A stretch of 64,000 nucleotides of DNA from Microcoleus vaginatus HSN003. Lineage in GTDB: Bacteria; Cyanobacteriota; Cyanobacteriia; Cyanobacteriales; Microcoleaceae. The notes under the pieces are model-generated. The model ran no database searches, had not been told where the DNA came from, and saw nothing but the letters and a program-made list of their open reading frames with translations. The position numbers were made by a program, and so were the translations under genes. Of the stretch, positions 63,320 through 64,000 are shown in pieces. Where the stretch lies: positions 3,113,501-3,177,500 of the forward strand of contig NZ_CP031705.1 of NCBI RefSeq assembly GCF_022701255.1, written 5' to 3'. How positions within the stretch are numbered: the first letter of the stretch is position 1; the number at the start of each line of letters is the position of its first letter.

Positions 63320-64000
63320 TTATAAATATCTTTGCCAATAGTCAATAAGCTTAATCATTGTTTTATCTCCTAACCCTTTAATTCGTTGCACCACATTCTC
63401 AAATGAGGTAAATGGCTCCAACTCTCGCTGTTTGATGATGTGGTCTATTATTTGAGATTTGATGCCAGCACTATTCAAATTTATCCTCAGTTGGGATTCC
63501 TTTTGAGTGTTGAGCGCTGACAACAGCGGAACTGGCTTGGGAATCCGGCTTTCAACATCTTTAACCCTCTCTATCAGCGCCTGTTTTTCCTGCGTATAGT
63601 CGGCTTTCAATTCATTAATTCTGTTTTCCAATCGAGTTTCAATATTTGTCAGTCGCTGTTCAAAGCTGGAGGACTGTTGGGGAACCTCACTTACAGTTTT
63701 ATTGTCAGTGCTTGCGGTTTTTCTGAGAATTTTAAGTTGTTCCAGTAGAAGCTCTTCATTTTCTTCTTCCAGGATAAATGCTCCGATTGTCTCGCCTTTT
63801 TGAGGTTCTATTTCCTTTGCTCTCGCCGCCGCATAGTATTCCAAGTCTCCGTCTACTATTTCGTAGGCATCCATACCGTTGCGGCGGACAATTATCGGAT
63901 TAATCAATCCTCCTGACTCTAAAATCAGTCTCGCTAATTTCTCCAAATCAGCCTCGGTAAAATTGGAACGGGGCACTGCGGATGTTATTTTTTTAACTGC
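63320..64000 (-). CDS. ParB-like protein with coiled coil and helix-hairpin-helix C-terminus (partial)
   Basis: The frame is open to the window edge (AVKKITSAVPRSNFTEADLE), so the N-terminus is off the right end; a caller would report a GTG start at 63976. It has a ParB/Srx-like domain (LARLILESGGLINPIIVRRN, then YEIVDGDLEYYAAARAKEIE), coiled coils (NIETRLENRINELKADYTQEK) and a C-terminal ComEA-like helix-hairpin-helix (LRINLNSAGIKSQIIDHIIK, RELEPFTSFENVVQRIKGLG), which probably binds DNA. Same design as the 61644-62741 gene with a different binding module. Same strand. Confidence 0.72.
   Translation of the reverse strand, partial: AVKKITSAVPRSNFTEADLEKLARLILESGGLINPIIVRRNGMDAYEIVDGDLEYYAAARAKEIEPQKGETIGAFILEEENEELLLEQLKILRKTASTDNKTVSEVPQQSSSFEQRLTNIETRLENRINELKADYTQEKQALIERVKDVESRIPKPVPLLSALNTQKESQLRINLNSAGIKSQIIDHIIKQRELEPFTSFENVVQRIKGLGDKTMIKLIDYWQRYL

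Overview
The window looks like chromosome from a filamentous, non-marine cyanobacterium of the Oscillatoriales type (Microcoleus/Oscillatoria-like). The basis is the very frequent HIP1 octamer GCGATCGC, cyanobacterial genes such as CrtR beta-carotene hydroxylase, XisH/XisI, a NarL-type regulator, an SPFH/NfeD pair and large CHAT/NB-ARC/TPR and AAA/WD40 proteins, and dense dispersed palindromic repeats between genes. The genus is inferred from style, not from a marker gene.

Layout. 1-2.3 kb: start of a 5-oxoprolinase gene (runs off the left edge), an M28 aminopeptidase and a small gene broken by an in-frame amber codon. 2.4-7.1 kb: a 1282-residue CHAT protease/NB-ARC/TPR protein bracketed by two copies of one MITE-like repeat, then a small membrane protein. 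7.3-13.7 kb: an EamA transporter, a repeat array, a short SppA, AroH chorismate mutase, CrtR, pyruvate kinase and tRNA-Thr(CGT). 13.9-15.2 kb: a solo TnpB element. 15.3-24 kb: a K+ channel, an AAA/WD40 protein, two pilin-like paralogues, a short SPFH protein, NfeD, an HTH-TIR-AAA protein and a 44-bp repeat array. 24-30.5 kb: small zinc-finger and secreted proteins, duplicated gene scraps, a haem-oxygenase-like diiron protein, a methyltransferase, ChaB and a gene-poor stretch. 30.6-32.5 kb: two secreted low-complexity proteins. 33-36.2 kb: a Lin0512 protein, a branched-chain aminotransferase and a complete IS4-type insertion sequence.

36.4-50.6 kb is mostly housekeeping: a formaldehyde detoxification pair (glutathione-dependent formaldehyde dehydrogenase and S-formylglutathione hydrolase), an SDR, type 2 IPP isomerase, long SppA, a GlsB-like protein, glycosyltransferase-TPR, a Tat-exported beta-carbonic anhydrase, a MOSC protein, YlqF/RbgA GTPase, UspA, phosphoglycerate kinase and a pentapeptide-repeat protein. 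50.9-60.6 kb is signalling: a NarL regulator, a REC-EAL phosphodiesterase, a Ser/Thr kinase, a PaaK-like ligase, an internally deleted kinase-gene copy and a MASE1 histidine kinase. 60.7-64 kb: XisH/XisI, a Uma2 gene scrap and two ParB-like coiled-coil proteins with different C-terminal nucleic-acid-binding-like modules (the second runs off the right edge).

The most unusual material is (i) three separate STAND-type NTPases with conflict-system architectures, two carrying a palindromic genomic repeat translated in frame; (ii) the pilin-like/AAA-WD40 locus, which shows a footprint of tandem duplication; (iii) the paired ParB-like proteins; and (iv) several footprints of partial gene duplication and decay.
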